NCBI RefSeq assembly: GCF_003259615.1
Contig: NZ_QLLR01000007.1
Location: forward strand, 62,001 to 126,000
Direction: 5' to 3'
Source: Pedobacter cryoconitis
GTDB lineage: Bacteria; Bacteroidota; Bacteroidia; Sphingobacteriales; Sphingobacteriaceae
DNA length: 64,000 nucleotides
Part shown: piece after piece, positions 8,639 to 17,654 of the stretch
Position numbering within the stretch: the first letter of the stretch is position 1
How the letters are laid out: each line of letters begins with the position of its first letter
Program-made: the position numbers and the translations under genes
The notes under the pieces: generated by a model
What the model was told of the DNA's origin: nothing
Databases searched by the model: none
What the model saw: only the letters and a program-made list of their open reading frames with translations

Positions 8639-10534
8639 ATGCAAATCAAATCTTTAGCCGAGTACGAGGAAACCTATAAGTTCAGTGTCGAGCATCCAGA
8701 AGAGTTCTGGGCTGGAATAGCAGAAAAATTTCTATGGAAAAAGAAATGGGATAAAGTCTTATCCTGGAATTTCACTGACCCACAGATCAAATGGTTTGAA
8801 GGCGCGAAGTTGAATATTACTGAAAACTGCCTTGACCGTCACCTGGAGAAAAGTGGTGACAAACCTGCAATTATCTGGGAATCTAATGACCCTGAAAAGC
8901 CAAGTGTGACACTGACCTATAAAATTCTTCATGAACAAGTGTGCCGGTTTGCTAACGTGCTAAAGAAAAATGGTGTAAAAAAAGGTGACCGTATTTGTAT
9001 TTATATGCCAATGGTCCCGGAACTCGCGATTGCGGTGCTGGCCTGTGCACGTATCGGAGCAGTCCACTCTGTTATATTCGGTGGATTCTCTGCGAAATCA
9101 ATTGCAGACAGAATCAATGATTCAGCTTGTAAACTGGTGATTACTGCCGATGGATCTTTCCGTGGAAGTAAACAAATCCAGCTGAAAGAAGTCATTGATG
9201 ACGCACTGATCGGATGTCCTACGGTAGAAAAAGTGATTGTGCTTACCCACACCCGTACTCCTGTTTCGATGTTAAAAGGCCGTGATTTATGGTTTGAGGA
9301 TGAGATTAAACTAGTAGATACCATCTGTCCTGCAGAAGAAATGGACGCAGAAGACATGTTATTTATCTTATATACTTCTGGTTCTACCGGAAAGCCAAAA
9401 GGTGTAGTACATACTGTAGGTGGCTATATGGTTTATGCAGGATATACTTTCTCCAATGTGTTTAATTATCAGCCAGACGAAGTTTTTTTCTGTACAGCTG
9501 ATATTGGCTGGATTACCGGACACTCTTATATTGTCTATGGCCCGCTTTCACAAGGCGCAACAACCTTGATATTTGAAGGAATTCCTACTTATCCTACGCC
9601 ATCAAGATTATGGGAAGTGGTAGAAAAACATAAAGTTAATATCCTTTACACTGCTCCAACTGCAATCCGTTCATTGATGAGCTTTGGTACAGAACCTTTA
9701 AAGGGAATAGATATGAGCAGCCTGCGTGTCTTAGGATCAGTAGGAGAGCCCATTAATGAAGAGGCCTGGCACTGGTTTGATGAAGAAGTTGGTCATAAAA
9801 ACTGCCCGATCGTAGATACCTGGTGGCAAACTGAAACTGGTGGACTGATGATTTCACCGATTGCTTTTGTAACGCCATTAAAACCTGCCTGTGCGACTTT
9901 ACCTTTACCTGGAATTCAGCCCTTGCTGGTGGATGAGAATGGAAAAGAGATTGAAGGAAACGGCGTAAACGGTAACCTTTGTATTAAATTCCCATGGCCA
10001 GGTATATTACGTACAACTTATGGTGATCATGAAAGGTGTAAACAAACCTATTTTTCAACTTATCCGAACCTTTATTTTACAGGTGATGGCTGCATGCGTG
10101 ACGAAGATGGTTATTATAAAATCACCGGAAGGGTAGATGATGTCATCAATGTTTCAGGACATAGAATTGGCACGGCCGAGGTAGAAAATGCCATCAATAT
10201 GCACGCTGGCGTAGTAGAAAGTGCTGTTGTGGGGTATCCACATGAAGTAAAAGGACAGGGGATTTATGCTTTCGTAATTTATCCGAAGCTGCATGATGAA
10301 CCAGAATTGACCAAAAAAGATATTCTGCAAACAGTAACCCGTGTTATTGGTGCAATTGCGAAACCAGATAAGATTCTATTTGTAACGGGCTTACCGAAAA
10401 CGCGCTCAGGAAAGATCATGCGTAGAATACTTCGTAAGATTGCTGAAGGAGAAACTGCAAATCTTGGTGATACCAGTACCTTATTAGATCCTGGAATTGT
10501 AGAAGAAATTATTGTTTCCGCACAGCAATTGTAA
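8639..10534 (+). CDS. acs: acetyl-CoA synthetase (acetate-CoA ligase)
   Basis: Activates acetate with ATP and CoA to acetyl-CoA. At 631 residues it has the usual length. Motifs are the ATP-binding loop YTSGSTGKPKG (residues 245-255), the WWQTETGG adenylate motif, the A8 hinge ITGRVDDVINVSGHR and the C-terminal KTRSGKIMRR with catalytic Lys592, the residue regulated by acetylation in this family. The ATG follows a 295-base A/T-rich intergenic stretch after the divergent rpmB gene. No operon partner is seen; csbD follows 77 bases later. Confidence 0.97.
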   Translation: MQIKSLAEYEETYKFSVEHPEEFWAGIAEKFLWKKKWDKVLSWNFTDPQIKWFEGAKLNITENCLDRHLEKSGDKPAIIWESNDPEKPSVTLTYKILHEQVCRFANVLKKNGVKKGDRICIYMPMVPELAIAVLACARIGAVHSVIFGGFSAKSIADRINDSACKLVITADGSFRGSKQIQLKEVIDDALIGCPTVEKVIVLTHTRTPVSMLKGRDLWFEDEIKLVDTICPAEEMDAEDMLFILYTSGSTGKPKGVVHTVGGYMVYAGYTFSNVFNYQPDEVFFCTADIGWITGHSYIVYGPLSQGATTLIFEGIPTYPTPSRLWEVVEKHKVNILYTAPTAIRSLMSFGTEPLKGIDMSSLRVLGSVGEPINEEAWHWFDEEVGHKNCPIVDTWWQTETGGLMISPIAFVTPLKPACATLPLPGIQPLLVDENGKEIEGNGVNGNLCIKFPWPGILRTTYGDHERCKQTYFSTYPNLYFTGDGCMRDEDGYYKITGRVDDVINVSGHRIGTAEVENAINMHAGVVESAVVGYPHEVKGQGIYAFVIYPKLHDEPELTKKDILQTVTRVIGAIAKPDKILFVTGLPKTRSGKIMRRILRKIAEGETANLGDTSTLLDPGIVEEIIVSAQQL

Positions 10535-10611
10535 AGATTTATCCCCTTTAAAACAATTTTTAAGTTTTAGCTGTTCCTTATCGAAACGATCATTAATTTA
10601 AAACAAATACT

Positions 10612-10797
10612 ATGGACAGTTTAGAGTTAAAAGGAAAATGGAATGAGTTGAAAGGTAAAGTGAAGCAAGCCTATGGCGATCTTACAGAAGACGACTTGAA
10701 ACATGAAGAAGGTAAAGATGATGAGCTTTACGGTAAATTACAGCAGAAAACAGGTAAAACCCGTGATGAAGTGATCACGTGGTTGAAATCTTTATAG
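10612..10797 (+). CDS. CsbD family general stress protein
   Basis: A 61-residue hydrophilic protein with the CsbD signature: the repeated motif [20 protein letters not shown] at residues 5-24, then [13 protein letters not shown]. CsbD proteins are abundant small proteins induced by general stress; their mechanism is unknown. It stands alone between acs and a strong terminator, consistent with its own stress promoter. None of the upstream 77 bases gives an exact TAnnTTTG match. Confidence 0.93.
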   Translation: MDSLELKGKWNELKGKVKQAYGDLTEDDLKHEEGKDDELYGKLQQKTGKTRDEVITWLKSL

Positions 10798-10815
10798 ATT
10801 TATATTCTAATAGAA

Positions 10816-10845
10816 AAGGCTCCTCAAATTATATTGAGGAGCCTT
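10816..10845. terminator. bidirectional terminator between csbD and symE-like genes
   Basis: A perfect 12-base stem, AAGGCTCCTCAA (10816-10827) with TTGAGGAGCCTT (10834-10845), has a 6-base loop. T-rich sequence follows on the plus side and TTTTCTA on the minus side. It serves the plus-strand csbD gene and the convergent symE-like gene, whose stop codon begins 2 bases beyond the right arm. Confidence 0.85.
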
Positions 10846-10847
10846 CT

Positions 10848-11057
10848 TTATTTAGCCAGATTGATAACCAATGCGTTATTGACCATCGTAATGTTTACTC
10901 TTTGATCTGGGGTGAAACCTATTTCGCTAAGCCAATGGCCTGAAAGCTTAATTTCAGGAATTATGGTTCGGCTCCGGCGGTTAATTCTGATAATGGGCTG
11001 GATTTTTAAGCTTCTGCTCCACGGCAGGCTGCTTATGTTCGTATCTGGTACTAGCAT
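10848..11057 (-). CDS. SymE-like protein (type I toxin / AbrB-fold family)
   Basis: A 69-residue protein with the SymE core PEIKLSGHWLSEIGFTPDQR (residues 34-53), followed by VNITMVNNALVINL; the preceding basic stretch INRRSRT is also typical. In Escherichia coli SymE is an SOS-induced protein with an AbrB-like fold. It is damaging when over-produced and is held down by the antisense RNA SymR. Here there is no visible protein antitoxin. An antisense RNA would have to be read on the plus strand over the gene's 5' end, which I cannot prove from sequence. It stands between two hairpins, so it is a single-gene unit. Confidence 0.8.
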   Translation of the reverse strand: MLVPDTNISSLPWSRSLKIQPIIRINRRSRTIIPEIKLSGHWLSEIGFTPDQRVNITMVNNALVINLAK

Positions 11058-11142
11058 ACATTTTTTGGATTAATTTAGCGACTTACTATTGCATCATTAA
11101 ATATACTTCCTTTAAGTTAAATATGTATCTAAAGTTATAAAC

Positions 11143-11181
11143 AAAATGGCCGCTCTGAATTTTATCCAAAGCGGCCATTTT
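11143..11181 (-). terminator. terminator downstream of the M16 peptidase gene
   Basis: A perfect 12-base inverted repeat, AAAATGGCCGCT (11143-11154) and AGCGGCCATTTT (11170-11181), around a 15-base loop, lies 18 bases after the stop of the minus-strand peptidase gene. The U-tract on the minus strand is only four bases, then TGTTTAT, so termination may be partial. Confidence 0.6.
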
Positions 11182-11198
11182 ATTGAGCTGTTCCCGGG

Positions 11199-14132
11199 TT
11201 AATAACCGAATATTTGTTCCAGTGTAAGCGTATTCAGCTTACCGAATTTCTCCATATCCTGTATTTTTACTTTTTTATCAGAAGCTACGATACAATAATT
11301 ATAAGGCTTATTGGCTACCTGGCTCGTATGAAAAGCTTTAATATCTGAGAAAGTTAAAGGCTGTAAACCTTTATATTCATCAATTCTTGAATCATGATCA
11401 AGACCTAATCTCTGGTCTGCATAATAATGATTGATAATTGCATTTTTAGTGATTCTTGAAGTTTCTAAAGAATTTAAAGAATTAGACCTTGAAGACTGAA
11501 AGTTTTTCTCAGACTCAGGTAATACATTCAATAACTCATTCATCGCACCCACAGCGTCAGTCATTTTATCAGCCTGGCTACCCACATAAGCAACCATTGA
11601 ATTGTCTTTTTCTTTTTTATCAGGAGCAGAATAATACGCATAAGTTGAATACGCTAAAGCTTTAGACTCTCTGATGGTCTGGAAAACAATAGAACCCATA
11701 CCGCCTCCAAAATAGCTGTTGAACAGGTTAATTTTAGCTGCCTGTGAAGGATCGTAAGCGCCATTATTTCTTATCCAGCGAATCTCAGACTGTACCATAT
11801 CATAGTTGGCAAAATAAACCTGGTTGTCTTTGTTGTCTGTATAAACAAATTGCTGCGCAGGAGTTGCTTCAGTAAATACTTTAGGTAAAACATGTACCTT
11901 TTCAATGTTTTTAGTGAATATATCGATTGTCTCCGGGCCATAATAATTGATGGAATGTTTCACACTGTTGATATGATGTAAAATATCCAATAACTGTGCA
12001 GAAGTCAACTGTTGTACCTCTTCATTGGATAAAACAAAGTTAGTTGGGTTTTTTGGACCATATTGCGCGTAACTCATCAGCCCGGAAAGGATTGCAGCCT
12101 TGTTCAGCTTCGTATTTTCCCTTGATTTAAGGATACTGCTTTTCATTTCCTTCAATGCCTCTTCATTTGCTTTACAATTAGCGAACACATGCTCCACTAA
12201 ATTTACAGCCTGATCAAAATTCTCCTGAAGACCGCTGATCTCAATCGTACATACATCATTTTTTACAGTGAATGAATAATTACAAGCAATATTATAGAAC
12301 TGCTTGCTGATTTCTTCTGCCGAATATTTATCAGTACTTAAAAAAGTAAGATATTTTGCAGCATAAGGTGTTAATTTAGAATTCCATGCACCCATATCAA
12401 AACGATATGTCAGGTTGAAAATACTGTTCTCTTTATTTTGAACAGTTACCACATCGGCGATGCCGGCTTTACCAAAGTTCAGATCCTTTTGGTAATCAAG
12501 GAACCGGGCTTCAATAGGTTTTGAAGGTGTAGCCAGTAGATTTTTAGTAAAAACAGAAGTCTCATTCGTATTCGTTTTAACCGGGGTAATTGCCGGTTTG
12601 TCAACTTTTTGAATGCTCTTGTCTTCTCCTTTATGTTTCAGAATAACCACATAGTTATCCTTGAAGAACTTATTCGCGAAATCAACTACCTCTTTCTTGC
12701 TGATTTTAGCCATGTCATCCGGATTTCTCAATGACTTATCCCATTTCGTTGCACGGTTCAGGATAAACTCATTGGTCACTGCTTCCACACGGAAATCATT
12801 CTTATCAAATGACTCCAGTAAGCTTAATTTGCTGTTGGCGACCGTTGCCTTGATCAGGCTCTCTTCAAAATCACCTTTTTTTAATAAAGTAACCTGGTCT
12901 AATAATAACTGTTTGGCCTGATCCAGTGACTGTCCTTGTTTAGGTTGTGCCACTAAAAGGAAAGTACCATAATCCTTCATCTGCTGATAACCAGCACCAG
13001 CATTTAAAACTTTCTGCTGTTTGTTTAAATTGATGTCCATTAAACCCGCTTTACCATTGGCAAGGATGCTGGAAATTAAATCAAGCATCATGCTCTCTTT
13101 CGTGTTTTCCGCATATCCTCTGTAGCCGATTCTCACTGCTTCAGCACTTGGGCCATTAATATCAGCCGTCTGAATTTTAGTCAGTGGTTTTTCGGCAGCA
13201 GGTGTATATAATTCAAGAGGTTTTGCCTTCATATAAGAGAAAGACTGATCTACCTTTTTAATCATTTCATCGGCTTTAAAATCACCAGAAAGAATAACAG
13301 CCATATTATCAGGAACATAATACTTGTTATAATACTTGCGGATTTCTACCAGCGAAGGATTCTTTAAATGCTCAATAGTACCGATGGTCGTTTGTTGTCC
13401 ATAATTATGCGTAGGGTACAGCAAATCATTCATCTTCTCACTGATTTTCCACGAATCATTGTCTAGTCCGCGGTTTTTCTCTTCATAAACAGCTTCCAGT
13501 TCTGTATGGAAAATACGGAATACCGGGTTGCGGAAACGTTCAGCCTGTAAAGCAAGGAATTTATCAGCTGCATTCGCAGGCAGGTCCTCATTGTAAACCG
13601 TTTCCTCATACCATGTATGTGCATTGGTTGACTGTCCGCCAATAGATTTCATCATTTTATCATATTCATTGGCGATAGAATAATTAGAAGCCTCACCGGA
13701 AGTTTTATCTATTTGGGCATAGATTTCTTTTCGTTCAGCGGGGTCAGTAGTTGCATGATATTTCTCATATAGTCCTTCTATTTTATCCAGCAAAGGTTTT
13801 TCTTTGGCATAATCTAAAGTACCAAAACGATCAGTCCCCTTGAATAAAAGATGCTCCAGGTAATGCGCTAAACCCGTAGCATTGCGGGGGTCAGTATTAC
13901 TACCAGCTCTGACAGCCATGCGAAACTCAATACTAGGTTCTTTCGTATTTTCGGAAAGGATGACAGTAAGACCATTTTGCAAAGTATAAAAGCGGGATTT
14001 CGTAGGATCATTCGTTACATACTTATAAGTATATCCGCCGGAGGATGCTGTTTTCCACTCATACCCCACTTGCGCCATTAAGGACGATCCAGCGAGGATA
14101 AAGCAAGATAAAAGAAATATATTTTTTTTCAT
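11199..14132 (-). CDS. secreted M16 family zinc metallopeptidase, two-domain (pitrilysin-like)
   Basis: A 977-residue protein beginning MKKNIFLLSCFILAGSSLMA, an exported signal peptide. The same frame stays open 390 bases further upstream, but that part has no signal sequence and lies antisense to surE, so the ATG at 14132 is chosen. The first M16 domain has the inverted zinc motif HYLEH (His90, Glu93, His94), and EAVYEEKNRG supplies the third ligand about 80-90 residues later. The second M16 half (about residues 530-960) lacks HxxEH and is the usual inactive partner. Such enzymes form a closing clam-shell and degrade peptides, here probably in the periplasm. It is divergent from surE and ends at a hairpin. 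Confidence 0.95.
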   Translation of the reverse strand: MKKNIFLLSCFILAGSSLMAQVGYEWKTASSGGYTYKYVTNDPTKSRFYTLQNGLTVILSENTKEPSIEFRMAVRAGSNTDPRNATGLAHYLEHLLFKGTDRFGTLDYAKEKPLLDKIEGLYEKYHATTDPAERKEIYAQIDKTSGEASNYSIANEYDKMMKSIGGQSTNAHTWYEETVYNEDLPANAADKFLALQAERFRNPVFRIFHTELEAVYEEKNRGLDNDSWKISEKMNDLLYPTHNYGQQTTIGTIEHLKNPSLVEIRKYYNKYYVPDNMAVILSGDFKADEMIKKVDQSFSYMKAKPLELYTPAAEKPLTKIQTADINGPSAEAVRIGYRGYAENTKESMMLDLISSILANGKAGLMDINLNKQQKVLNAGAGYQQMKDYGTFLLVAQPKQGQSLDQAKQLLLDQVTLLKKGDFEESLIKATVANSKLSLLESFDKNDFRVEAVTNEFILNRATKWDKSLRNPDDMAKISKKEVVDFANKFFKDNYVVILKHKGEDKSIQKVDKPAITPVKTNTNETSVFTKNLLATPSKPIEARFLDYQKDLNFGKAGIADVVTVQNKENSIFNLTYRFDMGAWNSKLTPYAAKYLTFLSTDKYSAEEISKQFYNIACNYSFTVKNDVCTIEISGLQENFDQAVNLVEHVFANCKANEEALKEMKSSILKSRENTKLNKAAILSGLMSYAQYGPKNPTNFVLSNEEVQQLTSAQLLDILHHINSVKHSINYYGPETIDIFTKNIEKVHVLPKVFTEATPAQQFVYTDNKDNQVYFANYDMVQSEIRWIRNNGAYDPSQAAKINLFNSYFGGGMGSIVFQTIRESKALAYSTYAYYSAPDKKEKDNSMVAYVGSQADKMTDAVGAMNELLNVLPESEKNFQSSRSNSLNSLETSRITKNAIINHYYADQRLGLDHDSRIDEYKGLQPLTFSDIKAFHTSQVANKPYNYCIVASDKKVKIQDMEKFGKLNTLTLEQIFGY

Positions 14133-14149
14133 GTTTAATAAGTTATGTT

Positions 14150-14163
14150 CAAATATACTTTTG
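14150..14163. promoter_or_regulatory. overlapping divergent -7 elements between M16 peptidase and surE
   Basis: CAAATATA (14150-14157) read on the minus strand is TATATTTG, an exact TAnnTTTG -7 box for the peptidase gene, 18 bases before its ATG. TACTTTTG (14156-14163) is an exact plus-strand match, 51 bases before the surE ATG. The two boxes share two bases. The -33 elements are weak on both sides (TTTA at 14134-14137 for the plus strand). Confidence 0.4.
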
Positions 14164-14214
14164 AAATATGAGAAACTAGTTATATATATCCCATAATCTT
14201 GTACTTTTACCCCC

Positions 14215-14994
14215 ATGAAGAAAGAGCAATCCAGACCCAATATTTTAGTAGTAAATGATGATGGTGTTACTGCACCAGGTATCAGGAATCTGATTGAAGC
14301 CGTTAAGGAATTTGGTAACGTTGTAGTAGTCGCACCAGATGGGCCACAGTCCGGAATGGGACATGCAATTACCATAGGAAAACCTTTGCGTTTTGACAGG
14401 GTAAACCTGTACGAAGGTGTGGAAATGTATAAATGTTCAGGTACACCTGTGGACTGCGTAAAACTGGCAGTAAACAGAATATTTAAAGGTAAAAAGCCTG
14501 ATCTGTGTGTTTCAGGTATCAACCATGGATTAAATAATTCGATTAACGTTATTTATTCAGGAACCATGTCAGCTGCTATGGAAGGAGCCATTGAAGGCAT
14601 TCCTTCTGTTGGATTCTCCCTGGATGATTTCTCTGAAGAAGCTGATTTCAGTCACTGTCTTAAATTTGTTAAGACCATAGTCCGCCAGGTACTCGATCAC
14701 GGTTTGCCACAAGCAACTTTGCTGAATGTCAACTTCCCTAAAGGTGCGGATTTGAAAGGAATTAAAATCTGCAGACAGGCCAATGCAAAATGGGCAGAAG
14801 AATTTGACGAACGTAACGACCCTTATGGCCGTCCATACTACTGGCTGGCCGGCGTATTTCAAAATAATGATAAAGGAGAAGATACAGATGTATGGGCATT
14901 GGAGAACGGTTTTGTATCAGTTGTACCCGTACAATTTGATTTAACTGCACATCACGCTATTCCAATATTAAACTCGTGGACATTTAATGATTAA
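14215..14994 (+). CDS. surE: 5'/3'-nucleotidase SurE
   Basis: Metal-dependent phosphatase acting on nucleoside monophosphates, linked to stationary-phase survival. At 259 residues it carries the N-terminal metal site LVVNDDGVTAPG (Asp15-Asp16), Ser46 in GPQSGMGHAIT, and SGINHGLNNS with further metal-binding asparagines. The ATG at 14215 places the conserved NDDG at the usual distance. Its last 8 bases overlap the next gene, and it forms a translationally coupled group with the small membrane protein gene and lpxB. Confidence 0.97.
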   Translation: MKKEQSRPNILVVNDDGVTAPGIRNLIEAVKEFGNVVVVAPDGPQSGMGHAITIGKPLRFDRVNLYEGVEMYKCSGTPVDCVKLAVNRIFKGKKPDLCVSGINHGLNNSINVIYSGTMSAAMEGAIEGIPSVGFSLDDFSEEADFSHCLKFVKTIVRQVLDHGLPQATLLNVNFPKGADLKGIKICRQANAKWAEEFDERNDPYGRPYYWLAGVFQNNDKGEDTDVWALENGFVSVVPVQFDLTAHHAIPILNSWTFND

Positions 14995-15256
14995 GCAGAT
15001 TAAAGATAACGTCTGGGTAGGTTTTGGGATTGGTATTTTCCTTCCGGGAGTACTGCTTTCCATGGTCTGGTTTATTATGCACCAGATAGCCTACCTCGCC
15101 AAAGCAGACCTGTTGCTGATTGGCTGTATTGCCGTAAATGCTATACTGCTGAAGTACTTTTTTAAGGTGAATAAAGAAAATACAGGGAGAGGCGTATTAG
15201 GAGCCACATTTATATGGGGCATGCTTTTCTTTTTCTATAAAATCTCACAATCATGA
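14987..15256 (+). CDS. small membrane protein between surE and lpxB
   Basis: A protein of 89 residues, overlapping surE by 8 bases and lpxB by 4 bases (ATGA). It has three predicted membrane segments (about residues 10-31, 39-60 and 69-86) joined by short polar loops, and no recognised domain. The tight overlaps on both sides argue that it is a real gene made with its neighbours. A link to lipid A or envelope work is only suggested by the position next to lpxB. I do not recognise the family. Confidence 0.78.
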   Translation: MIKQIKDNVWVGFGIGIFLPGVLLSMVWFIMHQIAYLAKADLLLIGCIAVNAILLKYFFKVNKENTGRGVLGATFIWGMLFFFYKISQS

Positions 15257-16362
15257 AATATTATCTTGTAGCCGGTGAAGCTTCCGGAGATCTCCATGGC
15301 GCTAATTTAATGAAGGCACTGAAGGATCAGGACCCGGAGGCTGAATTCAGATATTTCGGCGGGGATAAAATGAAAGCAGAAGGCGGAACGCTCGCCAAAC
15401 ATTATGCAGAAATGGCGTTCATGGGATTTACAGAAGTACTGCTTAACCTGAGAACTATATTCAGGAATTTAAAAACCTGTAAAGAAGATATTCTGGCCTG
15501 GTCGCCCGATGTTTTGATCCTGATTGATTTTCCGGGCTTTAATTTAAAGATTGCCGGTTTTGGAAAAGAGAAAGGTATTAAAGTTTGTTATTATATTTCT
15601 CCGAAAGTATGGGCGTGGAACCAGAAAAGGGTACTGAAGATCAAAAAGGTAGTTGATAAAATGTTTTGTATCCTTCCATTTGAAGTAGACTTCTACAAAG
15701 GATGGGGGATGGAAGTGGATTATGTTGGCAATCCTTTACTGGACGAAAAAGCCTCTTTTATACCTGACCCGGATTTCCGTGTACAGCATCAATTAACCGA
15801 AGATAACATTATTGCCCTGCTTCCGGGCAGCCGTAAACAAGAAATAGAACGCCTGTTGCCAGCGATGCTGAGCGTTACCGGACAATTCCCCGATCAGCAA
15901 TTTGTTGTTGCAGCAGCTCCCGGATTTCCAGTAGTTTATTACCAGCAATTTATTGGTGCTAAAAATGTGAAACTTGTTTTCGGAAAAACTTACGACTTGC
16001 TGAATGTTGCAACAGCAGCAATTGTTGCTTCAGGTACAGCAACTTTGGAAACCGCTTTATTTCATGTCCCGCAAGTCGTGGTTTACAAAGGAGGGACAAT
16101 TTCTATTGCCATTGCAAGAATGCTTGTGAAAATCAGGTTTATATCCCTGGTTAACCTGATCATGGACAGAGAAGTGGTTACTGAACTGATTCAGGAGGAT
16201 TGCAATACCGTGAATATTACAGATCAGCTTTACAAGCTGATTGAAGGGCCGGCAAGAGTGAAAATATTGGAAGATTATAAGGAATTGTCTGCAATTATGG
16301 GTGAACCCGGAGCTTCTGCCAGAACGGCATCACTGATTTCAGCATATCTGCTAAAAGGTTAA
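15253..16362 (+). CDS. lpxB: lipid-A-disaccharide synthase
   Basis: Joins UDP-2,3-diacylglucosamine and lipid X (2,3-diacylglucosamine 1-phosphate) to the lipid A disaccharide at the inner face of the inner membrane. The 369 residues contain the family marks AGEASGDLHGANL (residues 6-18), LIDFPGFN, YYISPKVWAWNQKR, the donor-binding LPGSRKQEIERLLP, and ASGTATLETAL. It starts inside the end of the preceding small membrane protein gene (ATGA overlap), so translation is coupled. Confidence 0.97.
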   Translation: MKYYLVAGEASGDLHGANLMKALKDQDPEAEFRYFGGDKMKAEGGTLAKHYAEMAFMGFTEVLLNLRTIFRNLKTCKEDILAWSPDVLILIDFPGFNLKIAGFGKEKGIKVCYYISPKVWAWNQKRVLKIKKVVDKMFCILPFEVDFYKGWGMEVDYVGNPLLDEKASFIPDPDFRVQHQLTEDNIIALLPGSRKQEIERLLPAMLSVTGQFPDQQFVVAAAPGFPVVYYQQFIGAKNVKLVFGKTYDLLNVATAAIVASGTATLETALFHVPQVVVYKGGTISIAIARMLVKIRFISLVNLIMDREVVTELIQEDCNTVNITDQLYKLIEGPARVKILEDYKELSAIMGEPGASARTASLISAYLLKG

Positions 16363-16370
16363 AATATAAA

Positions 16371-16399
16371 TATCTGCCTTGAAATTATCAGGGCAGATA
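16371..16399. terminator. hairpin between lpxB and the receiver gene
   Basis: Arms TATCTGCC (16371-16378) and GGCAGATA (16392-16399) with a 13-base loop lie between convergent genes. U-tracts are weak on both strands, so this is a possible rather than sure terminator. Confidence 0.45.
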
Positions 16400-16413
16400 C
16401 TCCTTAATGCTTC

Positions 16414-16791
16414 TTAAGCAGTCTTTTTGACTAGTAAATTGCTGATTCTTTTGACTACGTCATCCAGATCAAATGGTTTACTGATATAGTCATCGGCACA
16501 AGCCTGTGTACTCATTTGTTTACTTCTTGGATTGGCAGACATTACAATAACAGGAATATGTTTGGTAAACATATCATTTTTAAGGTCGTCGCAGATTTCA
16601 ATTCCATTCCCGTCAGGTAACATCACATCAATAATAAACAGATCAGGTAAAGAGTCTCTTAGTTTACTTTTCAGTTCACTAACTGACGAAGAAAGCTGCA
16701 ATTCATAACCTTCATCCTTTAACAAATATTCAATGATATACCTGATATCACTGTCATCTTCAAGTACGTGTATCCTTTTGGTCATAATCAA
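16414..16791 (-). CDS. single-domain response regulator (receiver only)
   Basis: A protein of 125 residues with one CheY-like receiver and no output domain. Acidic pair Asp12-Asp13, phospho-acceptor Asp55 in FIIDVMLPDGNG, Ser85 in VIVMSAN and Lys105 in DDYISKPFDLDD are all present, so it should be able to take up phosphate. It may work in a phosphorelay or by protein contact. The start is either Met1 or Met3. No kinase lies next to it. It is a clear paralogue of the receiver encoded at 21404-21763, with shared LPDGNGI and SKPFDLDD motifs. Confidence 0.93.
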   Translation of the reverse strand: MIMTKRIHVLEDDSDIRYIIEYLLKDEGYELQLSSSVSELKSKLRDSLPDLFIIDVMLPDGNGIEICDDLKNDMFTKHIPVIVMSANPRSKQMSTQACADDYISKPFDLDDVVKRISNLLVKKTA

Positions 16792-16908
16792 TTATGTTTG
16801 GCCATTATTTGAACCAGAACATTATCAAATAGTGTTCCATAATGGCTATTAAGGACTTTGTCGGGTTAAATATTACATAACACTGTGTAAAAATTATTTG
16901 TTTAAAGA

Positions 16909-16943
16909 AAAAGGGCAGATCAACGATATTGACCTGCCCTTTT
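16909..16943 (-). terminator. terminator downstream of hxlA
   Basis: Arms AAAAGGGCAG (16909-16918) and CTGCCCTTTT (16934-16943) pair perfectly. The loop can add a TCAA/TTGA helix. On the minus strand the stem runs into TTTTTCTTT. It lies 17 bases after the hxlA stop. Confidence 0.75.
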
Positions 16944-16959
16944 AGATAAAATATTTTAA

Positions 16960-17592
16960 TTATACTGCGTCAATTGCTTCACGTAAAGCCTTTGCCGCAG
17001 CAGCAGGATCTTCTGCGCCATAAATTGCAGCACCAGCAACCGCTACTATTGCACCTGCCTTAATCACGGCGGTAACATTATTGATGTTTACACCACCAGC
17101 GATGGAAACAGGAACACCAGCGCGGGCAGCCTCATCAATTAAAACCTGGATAGAATATCCTTCAGTCCATTGCTCATCTAAACCAGCATGTAATTCTACG
17201 AACTCAGCACCTAATTTAGTTACTTCCTGGGCACGTTTAACACGGTCAGCTACGCCAATCGTATCTACAACTATACCTTTTCCATGCGCTTTAGCTGCTT
17301 TAATTGCGCCAGCGATAGTTGCATCCCCAGCCGCACCTAAAACAGTCACTAAATCAGCGCCTGCTTTAAAAGCAATATCAGCCTCTAACTCACCAGCATC
17401 CATTGTTTTTAAATCAGCAAATACTAATTTATCCGGGTGAGCTTGTTTCATTGCTGTAACTACAGCAATACCTTCATTTTTAATTAACGGAGTACCTAAT
17501 TCAATGATGTCAATATAAGGAGCGATTTTAGCAGCTAATGCTAAAGCATCTTTTGTAGTTAATAAATCTATTGCGACTTGTAATTTTGCCAT
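16960..17592 (-). CDS. hxlA: 3-hexulose-6-phosphate synthase
   Basis: Aldol condensation of formaldehyde with ribulose 5-phosphate to hexulose 6-phosphate (ribulose monophosphate pathway). It is a 210-residue TIM barrel of the orotidine-decarboxylase superfamily. Marks are VAIDLLTTKDAL near the N-terminus, the metal and catalytic DxKxxD motif in FADLKTMDAGELEA (about residues 58-71), and VSIAGGVN with the phosphate-binding GAAIYGAEDP near the end. A relative, 3-keto-L-gulonate-6-phosphate decarboxylase, has the same fold, but the adjacent hxlB favours the synthase. It lies 62 bases downstream of hxlB. Confidence 0.9.
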   Translation of the reverse strand: MAKLQVAIDLLTTKDALALAAKIAPYIDIIELGTPLIKNEGIAVVTAMKQAHPDKLVFADLKTMDAGELEADIAFKAGADLVTVLGAAGDATIAGAIKAAKAHGKGIVVDTIGVADRVKRAQEVTKLGAEFVELHAGLDEQWTEGYSIQVLIDEAARAGVPVSIAGGVNINNVTAVIKAGAIVAVAGAAIYGAEDPAAAAKALREAIDAV

Positions 17593-17654
17593 TGTTATTT
17601 GTTTTTAATTATTGTTTGTATCTCTTTAAAACTGATTATATAATTGTGTATTTA

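Noticed and set aside
14133..14522. N-terminal extension of the M16 peptidase frame (130 codons)
   Set aside because: It lies antisense to the well-supported surE gene, has no homology sense, and would bury the signal peptide that starts at 14132.
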